A stretch of 64,000 nucleotides of DNA, from positions 3,162,001-3,226,000 of the forward strand of contig LR134353.1 in NCBI GenBank assembly GCA_900637135.1. The letters run 5' to 3'. The translations under genes and the position numbers were made by a program. The notes below the pieces were generated by a model. It was not told where the DNA came from. It did not search any database and was given only the letters and a program-made list of their open reading frames with translations. The number at the start of each line of letters is the position of its first letter. Within the stretch, counting starts at the first letter, position 1. This DNA is from Mycolicibacterium flavescens (GTDB lineage: Bacteria > Actinomycetota > Actinomycetes > Mycobacteriales > Mycobacteriaceae). Below, piece after piece: positions 63,945 through 64,000 of the stretch.

Positions 63945-64000
63945 ATGAATGATCTGGTCGACACCACGGAGATGTACCTGCGGACGATCTACGACCTCGA
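63945..64000 (+). CDS. ideR: iron-dependent repressor IdeR (N-terminal fragment; window ends)
   Basis: ATG 63945 with GGAGGG upstream. The first 18 residues (MNDLVDTTEMYLRTIYDL) match the DtxR/IdeR N-terminal helix, including the metal-site Met10. The gene follows sigB as Rv2711 does. It represses siderophore genes with Fe2+. Confidence 0.9.
   Translation, partial: MNDLVDTTEMYLRTIYDL

Overview
The window is a GC-rich actinobacterial chromosome segment, almost certainly a Mycobacterium (Mycolicibacterium-type, probably a rapid grower). From left to right the order of core genes follows the M. tuberculosis stretch Rv2667-Rv2711 as I recall it (a clpC2-like gene ... msrB, hemQ-hemY-hemE, DUF3000, RNase D, dxs, TrmA-like methyltransferase, APC permease, ceoB-ceoC, dut, cei, suhB, ppgK, sigA ... 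YihY-like, DUF3039, DUF3099, sigB, ideR). Genes foreign to that backbone are inserted at several points.

1-8,842: the end of a Clp N-domain gene, a sigma-like factor and an ogt-type repair gene; an MPT63-like exported protein; GNAT; ZapE; a RibD-C reductase; a lipoprotein hydrolase with an odd nucleophile elbow; the arabinofuranosyltransferase aftC; then an accessory APH/CHK-type kinase. 8,845-17,067 is a single giant gene (about 2740 aa) with zinc ribbons, a class III nucleotide cyclase, an AAA-type ATPase, a helical-repeat region and six tandem copies of a ~275-residue NTF2/SnoaL-like module.

17,077-39,926: mostly housekeeping. It holds msrB, the coproporphyrin-route haem genes (hemE, hemY, hemQ, overlapping or nearly so), RNase D, dxs, nhaA, an RNA methyltransferase, an APC permease, the CeoB/CeoC potassium-uptake regulators, dut, cei, suhB and ppgK, ending at sigA.

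41,416-56,780: a ~15.3 kb integrated phage satellite-like element. It is inserted at the 3' end of sigA. The last codons of sigA (RDYLD-stop) and adjoining bases are duplicated at 56,761 with a synonymous change, giving clear attL/attR. It encodes a tyrosine integrase, a rightward run of small overlapping genes (DUF6011-like, DUF2742-like, DUF3631 ATPase, zinc-ribbon, HTH) and a P27-type small terminase. No large terminase, portal, capsid, tail or lysis gene is seen. Leftward cargo includes a winged-helix gene, a 605-aa SIR2-domain protein (likely anti-phage), two related secreted asparagine/glycine-rich repeat proteins (predicted beta-solenoids), a WGxxGxxG-tailed secreted peptide and several very small genes. 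The native sigA terminator now lies beyond attR.

56,896-64,000: back on the host chromosome. Two exported proteins, an O-methyltransferase and a membrane protein occupy the place where M. tuberculosis has a RidA-family gene; then DUF952, a small zinc protein, a YihY-type membrane protein, DUF3039, DUF3099, sigB (with a SigE/SigH-type promoter) and the start of ideR.

No tRNA, rRNA or CRISPR array was found. Names of Rv homologues come from memory of the M. tuberculosis gene order, not from a search.
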